Source: Embleya scabrispora DSM 41855 (lineage in GTDB: Bacteria; Actinomycetota; Actinomycetes; Streptomycetales; Streptomycetaceae). Taken from it: DNA of 64,000 nucleotides. A model generated the notes under the pieces. It was not told where the DNA came from. It was given only the letters and a program-made list of their open reading frames with translations, and ran no database searches. Shown one piece after another: positions 50,924-60,609 of this stretch (its first letter is position 1; every line of letters starts with the position of its first letter). The stretch covers positions 124,194 to 188,193 of the forward strand of contig NZ_KB889640.1 in assembly GCF_000372745.1 (NCBI RefSeq). The letters are read 5' to 3'. A program made the translations under genes and the position numbers.

Positions 50924-52747
50924 ATGGACCGCTACCCTCCCATCGCGGAACACGGCCTGATCGGCGATCTGCAGACCGCGGCGCTGGTTTCCTCACAAGG
51001 CGTCGTCGACTGGTTCGCCGCGCCCCGGTTCGACTCCCCCAGCATTTTCGCGGCGTTGCTCGACCACGATCGGGGCGGCTTCTTCCGAGTGGCCCCGGAT
51101 GCCTCGGAAGCCACCTGCAAGCAGCTGTACTACCCCGACACCGCGCTTTTGGTGACCCGGTTCATGTCCCCGGACGGTGTCGGCGAGGTGATCGACTGGA
51201 TGCCGCCGAACAACAGCCGAATACCCAGCGACCGGCACACCCTGCTGCGCGCCGTGCGCACGGTGCGCGGCACCGTTCGGTTCGATCTGGAGTGCCGACC
51301 GCGTTTCGACTACGGCCGGGCCGCCCACCGGCTCGATCTGGGGGCCGACGGCGGCGTGTTTCGGGCCCCGGGCGTCACCGCGTACCTGCGGAGCAGTTTT
51401 CCGCTGGAGCGGGACGGCGACGATGTGCGGGGATCGATCACCCTGAGCGTCGGCCAGGAGGCGGGAGCCGTCTTCACCGTCTGCGACGGCGACGGCCAGG
51501 CCCCGCCGCCGCCGTTCACCATCGCCGCGGGCACCGAACAGCTGTGGCATGCCGCCGACTTCTGGCAGCAATGGGTAGACGGCTCCAACTACCGCGGCCG
51601 CTGGCCCGACATGGTCAATCGCTCCGCCATCACCCTGAAGCTGCTCACCTACGCCCCCACCGGCGCGCCGGTGGCCGCGGCCACGATGGGCCTGCCCGAG
51701 CAGGTGGGCGGCGAGCGCAACTGGGACTACCGCTACACCTGGGTGCGCGACGGGTCGCTCTCCGTCCGGGCCCTGTTGGACCTCGGCTTCGTCGAGGAGG
51801 CGACGGACTTCACACACTGGATCGGCGACCGGCTCCGTGCCTCGGCCGGGCAGGAGGGGGAGCCGCTCCGGATCATGTACCGGGTCGACGGTGAGCCGTT
51901 GGTGACGGAAGAGATCCTCGACCACTTCGAGGGCTACCGAGGCTCCGCGCCGGTGCGGCTCGGCAACGCGGCTGCCGACCAGTTGCAGTTGGACATCTAC
52001 GGCGAGGCCCTCTACGCCCTGTCGGAGGGGCGCGAGGTCGCCATCCAGGCCGGCTACCAAGGCTGGAAGGTCATGTCCCGCACCCTGGACTGGCTGGCCG
52101 ACTCCTGGGACCGGCCCGACGAGGGCATCTGGGAAACCCGCGGCGGACGCAAGGATTTCACCTACAGCCGGGTCATGTGCTGGGCGGCCTTCGACCGCGG
52201 CCTGCGGATGGCAAGAGACTTCAGCCGACCCGCCGACACCGTGCGCTGGACCGAGGCCCGCGACGCCGTTTTGGAACAGGTCATGGCACGCGGTTGGGAC
52301 GAGTCCGGTCAGGCCTACGTCCAACACTACGGCGGGGATCCCGTCCTGGACGCGTCGCTGCTGCTGATGCCCCGGGTCGGCTTCATCGCGCCCAGGGACC
52401 CGTCCTGGCTGTCCACCCTGGACGCCATTGACCGCACGCTGGTCTCCGACAGCCTGGTCTACCGGTACGACCCGGCCGCCTCTCCGGACGGCCTGCGCGG
52501 CTCCGAGGGCACGTTCAGCCTCTGCACCTTCCTCTATGTGGACGCGCTGGCGCGGGCCGAACGCCTGCGTCCCGCCCAGTACACGTTCCAGAAGATGCTC
52601 ACCTACGCCAACCACGTCGGCCTCTTCGCCGAGGAGGTGGGCCCCAGCGGCGAGCAACTGGGGAACTTCCCACAGGCGTTCACCCACCTCTCACTCATCA
52701 CGGCCGCCTGCACCCTGGACGAGGCCCTCGACCACCGGCGCGGCTGA
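50924..52747 (+). CDS. Glycoside hydrolase family 15 protein (glucoamylase/trehalase type)
   Basis: A 607-residue GH15 protein. The N-terminal beta-domain (about 1-230) opens with YPPIAEHGLIGDLQTAALVS. The (alpha/alpha)6 barrel contains NWDYRYTWVRDGSLSVRALL with the catalytic-site Trp/Arg/Asp, and GIWETRGGRKDFTYSRVMCWAAFDR. Near the C-terminus EGTFSLCTFLYVDAL provides the second acid region. In actinobacteria this architecture includes cytosolic trehalases. There is no signal peptide, so the enzyme is intracellular. A GMC oxidoreductase follows 92 bases later. Confidence 0.88.
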   Translation: MDRYPPIAEHGLIGDLQTAALVSSQGVVDWFAAPRFDSPSIFAALLDHDRGGFFRVAPDASEATCKQLYYPDTALLVTRFMSPDGVGEVIDWMPPNNSRIPSDRHTLLRAVRTVRGTVRFDLECRPRFDYGRAAHRLDLGADGGVFRAPGVTAYLRSSFPLERDGDDVRGSITLSVGQEAGAVFTVCDGDGQAPPPPFTIAAGTEQLWHAADFWQQWVDGSNYRGRWPDMVNRSAITLKLLTYAPTGAPVAAATMGLPEQVGGERNWDYRYTWVRDGSLSVRALLDLGFVEEATDFTHWIGDRLRASAGQEGEPLRIMYRVDGEPLVTEEILDHFEGYRGSAPVRLGNAAADQLQLDIYGEALYALSEGREVAIQAGYQGWKVMSRTLDWLADSWDRPDEGIWETRGGRKDFTYSRVMCWAAFDRGLRMARDFSRPADTVRWTEARDAVLEQVMARGWDESGQAYVQHYGGDPVLDASLLLMPRVGFIAPRDPSWLSTLDAIDRTLVSDSLVYRYDPAASPDGLRGSEGTFSLCTFLYVDALARAERLRPAQYTFQKMLTYANHVGLFAEEVGPSGEQLGNFPQAFTHLSLITAACTLDEALDHRRG

Positions 52748-52839
52748 GACGAGGCGAGCAACGATGTCCACGGGCGCACCGGTGACCGGCAACCCGCCGG
52801 CGGAGGCATTCGCCCGAACTCACGACCTCAGGTGGCGAC

Positions 52840-54420
52840 ATGGCCGACAACGATCACTACGACATCATCATCATCGGCACCGGCGCGGGCGGCGGCACGC
52901 TCGCCCACCGGCTCGCCGCCACCGGCAAACGCGTTCTGATGCTGGAACGCGGCGGCTACCTCCCCCGGGAGCGGGACAATTGGGAATCGACCGCGGTGTT
53001 CGTCAAGGGGAAGTACCGCGCCCCGGAGTTCTGGTTCGACAAACACGGCGACCGATTCCCGCCCGAGGTCAACTACTACGTCGGCGGGAACACCAAGTTC
53101 TACGGCGCGGCGCTGTTCCGCCTGCGCCCCCAGGACTTCGGCGAACTGCGCCACCACGGCGGCCTGTCCCCCGCGTGGCCGATCCGCTACGAGGACCTGG
53201 AGCCCTACTACACGCAGGCCGAGCACCTCTACCTCGTGCACGGCCGACACGGCGAGGACCCGGGTGAGGGGCAGGTCAGCGCGCAATACGCCCACCCCCC
53301 GGTACAACACGAACCGCGGATCCAGCAGCTGAGCGACGACATGGAGAAGCGCGGACTGCACCCGTTCCACCTGCCCATCGGCGTCAACCTCACCCAGGAC
53401 GAGCACGGTCGGGCCACTCACGAGAGTGTGTGCATCCGGTGCAACCGGGTGGACGGCTTCCCCTGCCTGGTGCGCGGCAAGGCGGATGCGCAGGTGATCT
53501 GCGTCGACCCCGCGCTGGAGTTCCCCGACGTGCGGATGGAAACCGGCACCAACGTGCGGCGGCTGGAGACCGATCCGAGCGGGCGGACCGTCACCTCGGT
53601 GGTGGCCGAACTGGAGGACGGGACGATCACCCGGTTCCGCTCCGACATCGTGGTGGTCGCCTGCGGGGCGGTGAACTCCGCCGCGCTGCTCCTGCGTTCG
53701 GCGAACGAGCGGCATCCGAACGGATTGGCGAACAGCTCGGGCGTGGTCGGTCGCCACTACATGCGGCACAACAACCTCGCGCTGATGGCGATTTCCAAGG
53801 AACCGAACGACACCCTGTTCCAGAAGACCCTCGCCATGAACGACTGGTACCTGGGCGCGGACGACTGGGATTATCCGCTCGGCGGCATCCAGATGCTGGG
53901 CAAGTCGGACTCCGACCAGATCCGGGGCGAGGCACCGCGCTGGGCCGGGATGGCCTCGCCGGACATGCCCTTCGAGGTACTGGCCCACCACGCCGTGGAC
54001 TTCTGGCTGTGCGGGGAGGACCTCCCGCAGCCCGAGAACCGCGTCACCCTGGACGACCAGGGCGAGATCCACCTGGTGCTGGACGAGAAGAACAACATCA
54101 AGGGACTCGAACGCCTACAGCACAAGCTCCAAGGCAACCTCAAACACCTGGGGATGCACCCGCACCACCTGCTCCCGCACAGCCTCTATCTGCACAAGGG
54201 GATGCCGATCGGCGCCACCGCGCACCAGGCGGGCACCGTGCGATTCGGCACCGATCCGCGGAGTTCGGCCCTCGACGTCGACTGCAAGGCCCACGACCTG
54301 GACAATCTGTACGTCGTGGACACGAGCTTCTTCCCGAGCATCGGCGCGGTCAATCCCTCGCTGACCGCCATCGCGAACGCCCTGCGGGTCGGCGACCACC
54401 TGGCGGAGCGCCTGGGTTGA
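52840..54420 (+). CDS. GMC-family FAD oxidoreductase
   Basis: A 526-residue glucose-methanol-choline type flavoprotein. FAD binding is shown by DIIIIGTGAGGGTLAHRLA (residues 9-27) and LMLERGGYLPRE. The C-terminal active-site region reads AVNPSLTAIANALRVGDHL. A Cys-containing insertion CIRCNRVDGFPC (about residues 198-209) is notable and recalls the cysteine loop of bacterial GMC enzymes that act on sugars or alcohols. There is no export signal. It follows the GH15 gene, so it may oxidise a sugar; the electron acceptor is unknown. Confidence 0.85.
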   Translation: MADNDHYDIIIIGTGAGGGTLAHRLAATGKRVLMLERGGYLPRERDNWESTAVFVKGKYRAPEFWFDKHGDRFPPEVNYYVGGNTKFYGAALFRLRPQDFGELRHHGGLSPAWPIRYEDLEPYYTQAEHLYLVHGRHGEDPGEGQVSAQYAHPPVQHEPRIQQLSDDMEKRGLHPFHLPIGVNLTQDEHGRATHESVCIRCNRVDGFPCLVRGKADAQVICVDPALEFPDVRMETGTNVRRLETDPSGRTVTSVVAELEDGTITRFRSDIVVVACGAVNSAALLLRSANERHPNGLANSSGVVGRHYMRHNNLALMAISKEPNDTLFQKTLAMNDWYLGADDWDYPLGGIQMLGKSDSDQIRGEAPRWAGMASPDMPFEVLAHHAVDFWLCGEDLPQPENRVTLDDQGEIHLVLDEKNNIKGLERLQHKLQGNLKHLGMHPHHLLPHSLYLHKGMPIGATAHQAGTVRFGTDPRSSALDVDCKAHDLDNLYVVDTSFFPSIGAVNPSLTAIANALRVGDHLAERLG

Positions 54421-54549
54421 GCATCCCTGCACCGAGCGTTCCAGACGCCCGGGCCACGGGCGTCTGGCTCCCGCGAAGCCGCGCGGGTGGACTCGGCAGG
54501 ATGGCGATGTCCCCGGTCCGCGGGGTCGGGACACTGGTCTCGGTGACCG

Positions 54550-54690
54550 GTGCGGCTTTGCCGCGGGAGACCGCCTCCCGGGCGCACGGGAACTGACTCG
54601 TGAGGTTCACGTCCGGCACCTTCTGCCACTGGGCGAGCGTCATCTCGGTGAAGGCGGCGTCCCGCTGGAGCCCGGCGTTGGTCGTGTCAG
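54550..54690 (-). pseudogene. Short-chain dehydrogenase fragment
   Basis: The minus strand reads NAGLQRDAAFTEMTLAQW and QKVPDVNLTSQFPCAREAVSR. This is the NAG motif and the following helix of a classical short-chain dehydrogenase (residues 90-130 of about 250). There is no Rossmann start, no YxxxK and no flanking homology. It is a 3'- and 5'-truncated relic between the GMC gene and the TIGR03084-like gene. Confidence 0.5.
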
Positions 54691-55484
54691 GCGAATTGGC
54701 CGGGGGCGCGGCCCGGTCCGGGTGGGCCGGCGTAGGACTGGGTGATGTCCAGCCAGCGCACGGCCTCGGCGCCGTGCGCACGGACGGCGAGGTCGTCGGC
54801 GTGCCGGCGTCGGGTGACCAGGAGGCAGAAGTCGAGCAAGGGGCCGGTCACCCGCTCGGCCGCGTCCTCGGGGCCGTACGTCCAGGCGCCGCCGACCTCG
54901 GGCCCACCGCTCAGTTCGATCCGGAACTCCCGCTCGGGCGGGCGCAGACCGTGCACGGAGTAGGCGTAGTCCCGGGCCCGGACACCGATCCGGGCCACGT
55001 GGCGCAGCCGGGCGGTGGGCGGGAGCCGCACGCCGAGCGTGTCGGCGACGTCCTGTCCGTGCGCCCACGTCTCCATGATCCGGGCACCGGCCATCGACGC
55101 GGCGCTCATCGGCGGTCCGTACCAGGGCAACCGCCCGCCCGCCGGTACCGCCGCCAGCACCTTCGCCACGGCGTCGCGACCGGCCCGCCAGCCGGCCAGG
55201 ATCCGTTCCGGCGCCGCCGCCGCGCCCCGCTCGGCCCCTCGGTCCACGAAGCCGTCGGGATCGGCCGCTGCCTCCGCGACGGCGGCGGCGAAGCCGGTCG
55301 GGTCGGTCGCCGCGAGCCGGACCCGGTCGTCGGTCCAGGCCAGGTGCGCGATCTGATGAGCGATGGTCCACCCCGGCGCGGGCGTCGGCGTGGCCCACGC
55401 CTGCGGCGCCAACTCGCCGACGAGTCGGTCCAGCGCGGCACCCTCCGCCGCCAGGTCGTCCAGAACGGCCGCGAGATCCACCAT
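54687..55484 (-). CDS. TIGR03084-like DinB/maleylpyruvate isomerase superfamily protein
   Basis: A 265-residue member of the actinobacterial metal-binding DinB-like superfamily (TIGR03084 type). It shows LAPQAWATPTPAPGWTIAHQ followed by IAHLAWTDDRVRLA (metal His residues), and AGARIMETWAHGQDVADTLG (third His). Relatives include mycothiol-dependent isomerases. GGGAGG lies 9 bases before ATG 55484. It is divergent from the response regulator gene. Its reaction is unknown. Confidence 0.8.
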   Translation of the reverse strand: MVDLAAVLDDLAAEGAALDRLVGELAPQAWATPTPAPGWTIAHQIAHLAWTDDRVRLAATDPTGFAAAVAEAAADPDGFVDRGAERGAAAAPERILAGWRAGRDAVAKVLAAVPAGGRLPWYGPPMSAASMAGARIMETWAHGQDVADTLGVRLPPTARLRHVARIGVRARDYAYSVHGLRPPEREFRIELSGGPEVGGAWTYGPEDAAERVTGPLLDFCLLVTRRRHADDLAVRAHGAEAVRWLDITQSYAGPPGPGRAPGQFA

Positions 55485-55646
55485 CGTTCCCGTCCTCCCA
55501 TCACCGACCGACGCCCACGCACACCGCGAGCCCCGATCGCCGACCCGACACACGAGCCCCCGGCAGCGTTCCACCACGTCCCGCCACACACAAGCCCCGA
55601 CGCGGCGCGCACTATCACATACGGCGATCAAGCGCGCACGCGTAGT

Positions 55647-56324
55647 ATGTACCGCGTGGTTGGGGAGAGTGGTTCCAAGGCAGTGCGGGTCGTGATCGTC
55701 GACGACCATCCGTTGTTCCGGGCGGGATTGCGGGCCGCGCTGGAGAGCGCCGCCGACATCGTGGTGGTCGCGGAGGTGGAGACGGCCGCGGCGGTGCCGG
55801 ATACGGTTGCCGAGCAGCGTCCGGATCTGGTGGTGATGGACCTGTCGCTGCCGGACGGCTCCGGGATCGACGCCACCCGCAGGATCGCGGCCGATACGCC
55901 CGCCGTGCCGGTTCTGGTGCTGACCATGTCCGACGACGACGGCAGCCTGCTCGCCGCGATGCGTGCCGGCGCGGGCGGTTACCTGGTCAAGGGCGCGGGC
56001 CGGGACGAGGTGCTGCACGCGGTGCGTACGGTCGCGGCCGGTGGCGCGGTGTTCGGCGCGCAGACGGTGCCCCGGTTGACCGCGCTGTTGGCGGGCGGTG
56101 CCCCGCGCGCCGCCGAACGGGTCTTCCCCGAGCTGACCGACCGCGAGTGCGAGGTGCTGGACCTGCTCGCCCGCGGCCTGGACAACCGGAACATCGCCCG
56201 CAGGCTGTTCCTCGCCGAGAAGACCGTGCGCAACCACATCACGCACATCTTCGAGAAGCTGCACGTCGGCACCCGCGCGGAGGCGGTGGCCCACGCCCGC
56301 AACTTCGGCCTGGGCGCCGACTGA
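55647..56324 (+). CDS. NarL/LuxR-type response regulator
   Basis: A 225-residue two-component regulator. The receiver domain (about 13-130) has the acidic pair in VIVDDHPLF, the phosphoacceptor D65 (VVMDLSLPDG) and the Lys in GGYLVKGAG. The LuxR helix-turn-helix is at about 160-215 (LTDRECEVLDLLARGLDNRN). The start is uncertain: ATG 55647, GTG 55656 (7 bases after TAGTAT at 55643-55648, so possibly leaderless) and GTG 55683 all keep the receiver. The sensor kinase gene follows after 267 bases. Confidence 0.9.
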   Translation: MYRVVGESGSKAVRVVIVDDHPLFRAGLRAALESAADIVVVAEVETAAAVPDTVAEQRPDLVVMDLSLPDGSGIDATRRIAADTPAVPVLVLTMSDDDGSLLAAMRAGAGGYLVKGAGRDEVLHAVRTVAAGGAVFGAQTVPRLTALLAGGAPRAAERVFPELTDRECEVLDLLARGLDNRNIARRLFLAEKTVRNHITHIFEKLHVGTRAEAVAHARNFGLGAD

Positions 56325-56591
56325 TCCGGCGACCGTCCGCCCGACGGCCCGCCCCACCGCGCACCACCGCGCCGACGGGGCCGGCCCGAGCCCGCACCGG
56401 GACACCGGCCGGGCCCGAATCGGGACCCGGATGGGACCGGTGCCTCCTGCGCACGGGACGCCGCGACGGCCATTCTGGGAATTCCGAACCACTCCGGGCA
56501 CCGCACCCCGGAACCGCTCGGCGTCGTTCGGTCCCACCCGGCTCCACTCGTCCGCGCCGTCGCTCGCCGACGTCCCGTGAGGAGGCGCCAG

Positions 56592-58676
56592 ATGCCCATG
56601 AGCAACCGAGAGCAACGCTCCGGCCTCGACCGGGCCTACGCGGTATGCGGCGCCTCCCTGGTCGGCGGCCTGATCACACTGGTCCTGCTGCTCACCCACC
56701 TCGACGACCCGAGGATGTCCCCGCGGCCCGCCCTGATCGGCGTGTCCACCCTCCAGGGCATCGCCTTCGCGCTCTCCGGGCTGTTCGTCATCTCGCGTCG
56801 ATCCGCACCCGGCCTGGGCTGGTTGTTGTTGTGGACCGGCCTGGCCTATCCACTGTCGAGCGCGGTCCTGTTCAGCGCCGTGTTCGCCGACGCCGGACCC
56901 GTCTGGGCCGGAGTGGCGATTGCTTTGTGGCTGGTCGCCGACGCGGTGTTCCTGTTCGGCATGTACGCACTGCCGCTGTGGCTCCCGAACGGATCCCTGC
57001 CCAGGGCCCGATTCGTCCGGATCTACGCCGTGCTGGTCGCGCTGTGGAGCGCCCTGCACGCGTACAACGACTACGCCGGGTCCGACTGGCACGGACTGCC
57101 CAGCTTCCTGCGACACGGGGCCTGGGCCGTCGGGCAGCGGTGGCTGGACGGGTGGCTGACCCCGCGCCTGGACCTGATTCCACCCCTGGTCATCCTCACC
57201 AGCCTCGGCGTGATGACCGTCTGCTGGGTGCGCTCGCCCCGACCGCGCCCGATGCGGCTGGTACCGCTGTTGCCCTACCTGCTGTGGCTGGCCGTGAGCT
57301 TCCTCGGCTACCACCTCGAACTCTCGGATCTGCTCTATGAATTCCTGCTCTACGCAGGCGTGCTGGTGTGGCAGCTGTGCTTCGCGTACGCCTTCGCCCG
57401 GGACCGGCAGTGGCACCTCGACCGCTCCGCGCGCAAGGTGTTGGCCGCCTTCTCGCTGGCCGCGGTGCTGATGGGCGGCTACTTCGGGATCGCCGTCGCG
57501 CTGTCCGGCGTACTGCCCGGCGCGCGCACCACCGGCGCACTGGTGATGGCGGCCGGCGCACTGGTGATCGGTGCCCTGCTGCGCCCGACCGTCGGCTGGG
57601 CGATGCGTGTCGTCGACCGCTTCTACTACGGCGAACGGGCTCGGCCCTACCAGGTCGTTCGCGACCTCTCCGAGCAGCTGAGCCGGGCACCGGCGCCCGG
57701 GGCGGCACCGACCCTGCTCTGCCGAACCGTCGTGCACACGCTGGGCCTGCCCGGCGCCGGCGTGGTGGTCGACACCCGGCACGGCGAACGCGAACTCGCC
57801 CGGATCGGCGATGCCGGCGCCGATCGCGTCGACTTCCCGCTCACCTACGAGGGCGTCGTGATCGGCCGACTCTCCGCACCGCCCCGGCCCGGACAGGACA
57901 CCCTGGACCGCCAGGACCTCGAGGTGCTGCGCTTCCTCGCCGACCAGGCGGCTCCCGCGATCGCGTCCTTGCGCCTGTACGAGGAACTCCAGGAGACCCG
58001 CGAGCACATCGTGCTCGCCCGCGAGGAGGCCCGCCGCCGACTGCGCCACGATCTGCACGACGGCCTCGGCCCCGCGCTGTCCGGCACCCGGCTCCAAGTC
58101 GACACCGCGCGGGCCTGCGTACCGCCGGGCACCCCGGCCGAGGGCACGCTGGCCATCGCGTCGCGCAGCATCGGCGAGGCGATCACCGAGCTGCGCCGGA
58201 TCACCGACGGCCTCGCCCCCGCCGCACTCGCCCGACTCGGCCTGGCCGACGCGCTGCGCGAATGCGCCGGCCGGCTGGACGGCGGCGGCGGCACCCACCC
58301 GCGCATCCGGGTCGCCTTCGATCCCGATCCACCACCGCCGCTGCCCGCCGCCGTGGAGGTCGCGGTCTACCGGATCTGCGGCGAGGCACTGACCAACGTC
58401 GTGCGGCACGCCCGGGCCCGCAATGCCACGCTCGACGTCCGGGTCACCGACACCCGCGTCGTTCTCGAGGTGGCCGACGACGGAGTCGGGAACCGCGAGC
58501 GCGAACGCGGCGCGGCGACGGAAGGTGTCGGCCTGGCCTCGATGGCCGAACGCGCCGAGGAACTGGGCGGAACTTTCACCGCGGGCGGCGACGAACACGG
58601 CACTGTCGTGCGCGCGGTCATCCCACGACCCGGGACCGACTCCCGGGACCAATCCGGGACAGACCCGGGACCGTGA
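56592..58676 (+). CDS. HisKA_3-type sensor histidine kinase
   Basis: A 694-residue membrane kinase. There are about eight membrane segments in residues 18-330, then a GAF-like region (about 355-465), the dimerisation/phosphoacceptor helix with H486 (RRRLRHDLHDGLGPAL), and a HATPase_c domain (about 575-675, with GEALTNVVRHARA and ADDGVG). It should phosphorylate D65 of the regulator encoded just upstream. GGAGG lies 6 bases before ATG 56592. The membrane part resembles quorum-sensor-like seven-helix sensors. The ligand is unknown. Confidence 0.9.
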   Translation: MPMSNREQRSGLDRAYAVCGASLVGGLITLVLLLTHLDDPRMSPRPALIGVSTLQGIAFALSGLFVISRRSAPGLGWLLLWTGLAYPLSSAVLFSAVFADAGPVWAGVAIALWLVADAVFLFGMYALPLWLPNGSLPRARFVRIYAVLVALWSALHAYNDYAGSDWHGLPSFLRHGAWAVGQRWLDGWLTPRLDLIPPLVILTSLGVMTVCWVRSPRPRPMRLVPLLPYLLWLAVSFLGYHLELSDLLYEFLLYAGVLVWQLCFAYAFARDRQWHLDRSARKVLAAFSLAAVLMGGYFGIAVALSGVLPGARTTGALVMAAGALVIGALLRPTVGWAMRVVDRFYYGERARPYQVVRDLSEQLSRAPAPGAAPTLLCRTVVHTLGLPGAGVVVDTRHGERELARIGDAGADRVDFPLTYEGVVIGRLSAPPRPGQDTLDRQDLEVLRFLADQAAPAIASLRLYEELQETREHIVLAREEARRRLRHDLHDGLGPALSGTRLQVDTARACVPPGTPAEGTLAIASRSIGEAITELRRITDGLAPAALARLGLADALRECAGRLDGGGGTHPRIRVAFDPDPPPPLPAAVEVAVYRICGEALTNVVRHARARNATLDVRVTDTRVVLEVADDGVGNRERERGAATEGVGLASMAERAEELGGTFTAGGDEHGTVVRAVIPRPGTDSRDQSGTDPGP

Positions 58677-58718
58677 CCACATGCGAGTGGACCCGGAGCG
58701 AGCGAAAGTGGAGGAGCA

Positions 58719-58982
58719 GTGATCGACCCCGATCACCTTCTCCCCCTCACACCACGGAGATCGATGATGTCGACGAACCCACGGCCGAAAGGCGGCGAAC
58801 CGCCGCCCGGGTCCAACCAGCCCGACGAATCGTTCGGCTGTCACCCGCCCAATCACCCGTGCGACGGTCCGGAGCCGCCCGATTCGTCGAAACAGACGGA
58901 TCCGGGCAGCGACCACCCGCCGCATCGGGCCGACGCACCGGGCCCTCCCGCTGAGCCGGACACCCACCACCCACCGGCCTGA
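58719..58982 (+). CDS. Small Pro-rich hypothetical protein
   Basis: An 87-residue Pro/Asp/His-rich frame of low complexity following the histidine kinase gene by 42 bases. GTG 58719 has GGAGGAG very close; ATG 58764 has GGAG at better spacing and would give a 72-residue product. No domain is visible. A terminator follows 24 bases after the stop, so if real it is the last gene of the two-component operon. It may be a chance frame. Confidence 0.3.
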   Translation: MIDPDHLLPLTPRRSMMSTNPRPKGGEPPPGSNQPDESFGCHPPNHPCDGPEPPDSSKQTDPGSDHPPHRADAPGPPAEPDTHHPPA

Positions 58983-59006
58983 ACCGACCCGAAGGGCAAA
59001 CTCGAT

Positions 59007-59041
59007 CGCCGCCCCCACCGTCCTCGACGGTGGGGGCGGCG
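59007..59041. terminator. Bidirectional hairpin terminator
   Basis: A 16-bp perfect inverted repeat with a CTC loop, between the two-component operon and the convergent rppA-cupin operon. Confidence 0.8.
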
Positions 59042-59069
59042 GCGTGTGCGCGGGCCGCGGCGCGCGGGC

Positions 59070-59411
59070 TCACCCGGCGTGGCGGTGACGGCTCGGTGGG
59101 GCCACGGCCGCGCCGGGCGCGCCGGTGCGGATGACGTCGGCGAGGGCCTGCAACCGGACCCCGGCCGCGCCAGTCGGCGGCGGTGCGGTGCCGGGGTTCG
59201 AAGGCGAGCACCTCCAGTTCGCCCTGAGCACGTAGAACAGCTCCTCGCCGTGCGCGTGCACGTGTGCGCCGACCTCGAAGCCGGGGGGCACCACCCCCTC
59301 GAAGGTCGAGGTGTGTCGGGCGTGCGCGCCGGTGACCTTGTAGGTGACCTCCTCTGCGGCGGTCACCAGCCGCCGGCTCGCCCCGGGCGGGATGATCAGG
59401 CCGTCGACCAT
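59070..59411 (-). pseudogene. Frameshifted cupin, MomA-like, downstream of rppA
   Basis: The frame starts as a good cupin (VTYKVTGAHARHTSTFEGVV and HVHAHGEELFYVL) and then turns to nonsense (RANWRCSPSNPG) before a stop at 59070. In the neighbouring frame the expected continuation appears: GELEVLAFEPRHRTAADWRG. A single-base deletion near 59225, where the family would read VLEGELEVL, explains this; the part after DWRG also looks degraded or deleted. In Streptomyces antibioticus the cupin monooxygenase MomA beside rppA turns tetrahydroxynaphthalene into flaviolin; this would be its broken homologue. A sequencing error must be excluded. Confidence 0.65.
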
Positions 59412-60508
59412 GACGGCACGTCCTTCGCCGCGTACCGGCGATCACCGCGGCCCGGTGGTCCGGGTTCGACCCAGGAGCCGACCGCCATCTCGGCGGTGAT
59501 CCCCGGGCCGAAGCCGGCCACGATGCCGCGTCCGCCGGCGGCCGGCCCGCCCGCCGCGAACAATCGGTCCAGGGCGTCGAAGACCACCGCGCTCGCGATG
59601 TTCCCGTACTCGGTGAGGGTGGCCCGGCTGTGCCGGAACGCCTCGGGAGCGACGCCGAGGAATCCGCTCAGGTCGTCCAGGATCCGCGGACCGCCGGCGT
59701 GCACGACGTAGAAGTCCAGCGCCGAGGCGTCCCACCCGTGGCGGGCGACCAGTTCCTCGATCACCGGCGCGAGCGGCTCCATCGTGGTGGGCACCCGCTT
59801 GTCCAGCCGGAAGTGGAATCCGGTGTCCTTGACCGCGTAGGAGATCCAGTCCTGGGTGTGCGGAATGAGGTAGGAGCCGTTGCGTTCGAGCCGGACGCCG
59901 GTGCCGCCCGCGCCGCGCACCACGGCTGCCGCGACCGCGTCGCCGAACAGGCCGTCGGAGAGCAGCGCCCCGATGTCGGCGTCCTCGGGCTGGTAGCACA
60001 GCGAGCAGAACTCACAGGCCACGATCAGCGCGTTGAGCCCGGGATGGGCGGTGCAGAAGTCGTGTGCGCGGTTGATCGCGGCGCCGCCGGCCGCGCAGCC
60101 GAGCTGGGCGATCGGCAGTTGGCGGGTATCGGAGCGCATGCCCAGCTCGTTGATCAGCCAGGCGGTCATCGACGGCATGCCGAATCCGGTGCACGAGACG
60201 TAGATCAGCAAGTCGACGTCGCGCGCGTCCAGTTCCGCGTTGGCCAGTGCCCGGCGGATCACCGGGGGCACGCGCAGTTTCGCCTGCTCGTGGTAGAGGA
60301 GGTTGCGGGCCTCGAAGCCGGGGTGGCGCAGGGTGCGTTCGATCGGTTGCACCAGATGTCGTTTGCGCACGCCGGTGTTCGCGATCAGCCGCAGCGCGAG
60401 CGGCAGTCGGGGATTGGTCGCGTGGAGTCGGCGGGCGATCTCCAGCGACTCGTCCATGGTGATGACGTTTTCGGGGACGGCCACGGCGGGCCGGCACAGG
60501 ATACTCAC
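59396..60508 (-). CDS. rppA: Type III polyketide synthase, 1,3,6,8-tetrahydroxynaphthalene synthase
   Basis: A 370-residue chalcone-synthase-fold enzyme very like Streptomyces RppA. The catalytic triad falls at exactly the RppA numbers: C138 (IAQLGCAAGG), H270 (VVHAGGPRIL) and N303 (EYGNIAS); C106 (YVSCTGFG) is also present. It makes tetrahydroxynaphthalene from five malonyl-CoA units, a precursor of flaviolin and melanin-like pigment. GTG 60508 has GGAAG upstream. The stop overlaps the start of the frameshifted cupin gene by 16 bases. Confidence 0.92.
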   Translation of the reverse strand: MSILCRPAVAVPENVITMDESLEIARRLHATNPRLPLALRLIANTGVRKRHLVQPIERTLRHPGFEARNLLYHEQAKLRVPPVIRRALANAELDARDVDLLIYVSCTGFGMPSMTAWLINELGMRSDTRQLPIAQLGCAAGGAAINRAHDFCTAHPGLNALIVACEFCSLCYQPEDADIGALLSDGLFGDAVAAAVVRGAGGTGVRLERNGSYLIPHTQDWISYAVKDTGFHFRLDKRVPTTMEPLAPVIEELVARHGWDASALDFYVVHAGGPRILDDLSGFLGVAPEAFRHSRATLTEYGNIASAVVFDALDRLFAAGGPAAGGRGIVAGFGPGITAEMAVGSWVEPGPPGRGDRRYAAKDVPSWSTA

Positions 60509-60609
60509 GAGCTGTCTTCCTTGCGTGGTACGAAACCGCGGAGAACCGATGCGGTTCTCCGCGGTTTCGGGGGGTGGTTTCTCGCGTCGGTGTCGCGCGC
60601 TGAGCCCGG

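Noticed and set aside
55485-59018. The upstream extension of the TIGR03084-like frame to 59018
   Set aside because: Only residues from ATG 55484 resemble a protein family; the rest is antisense to the two-component genes.
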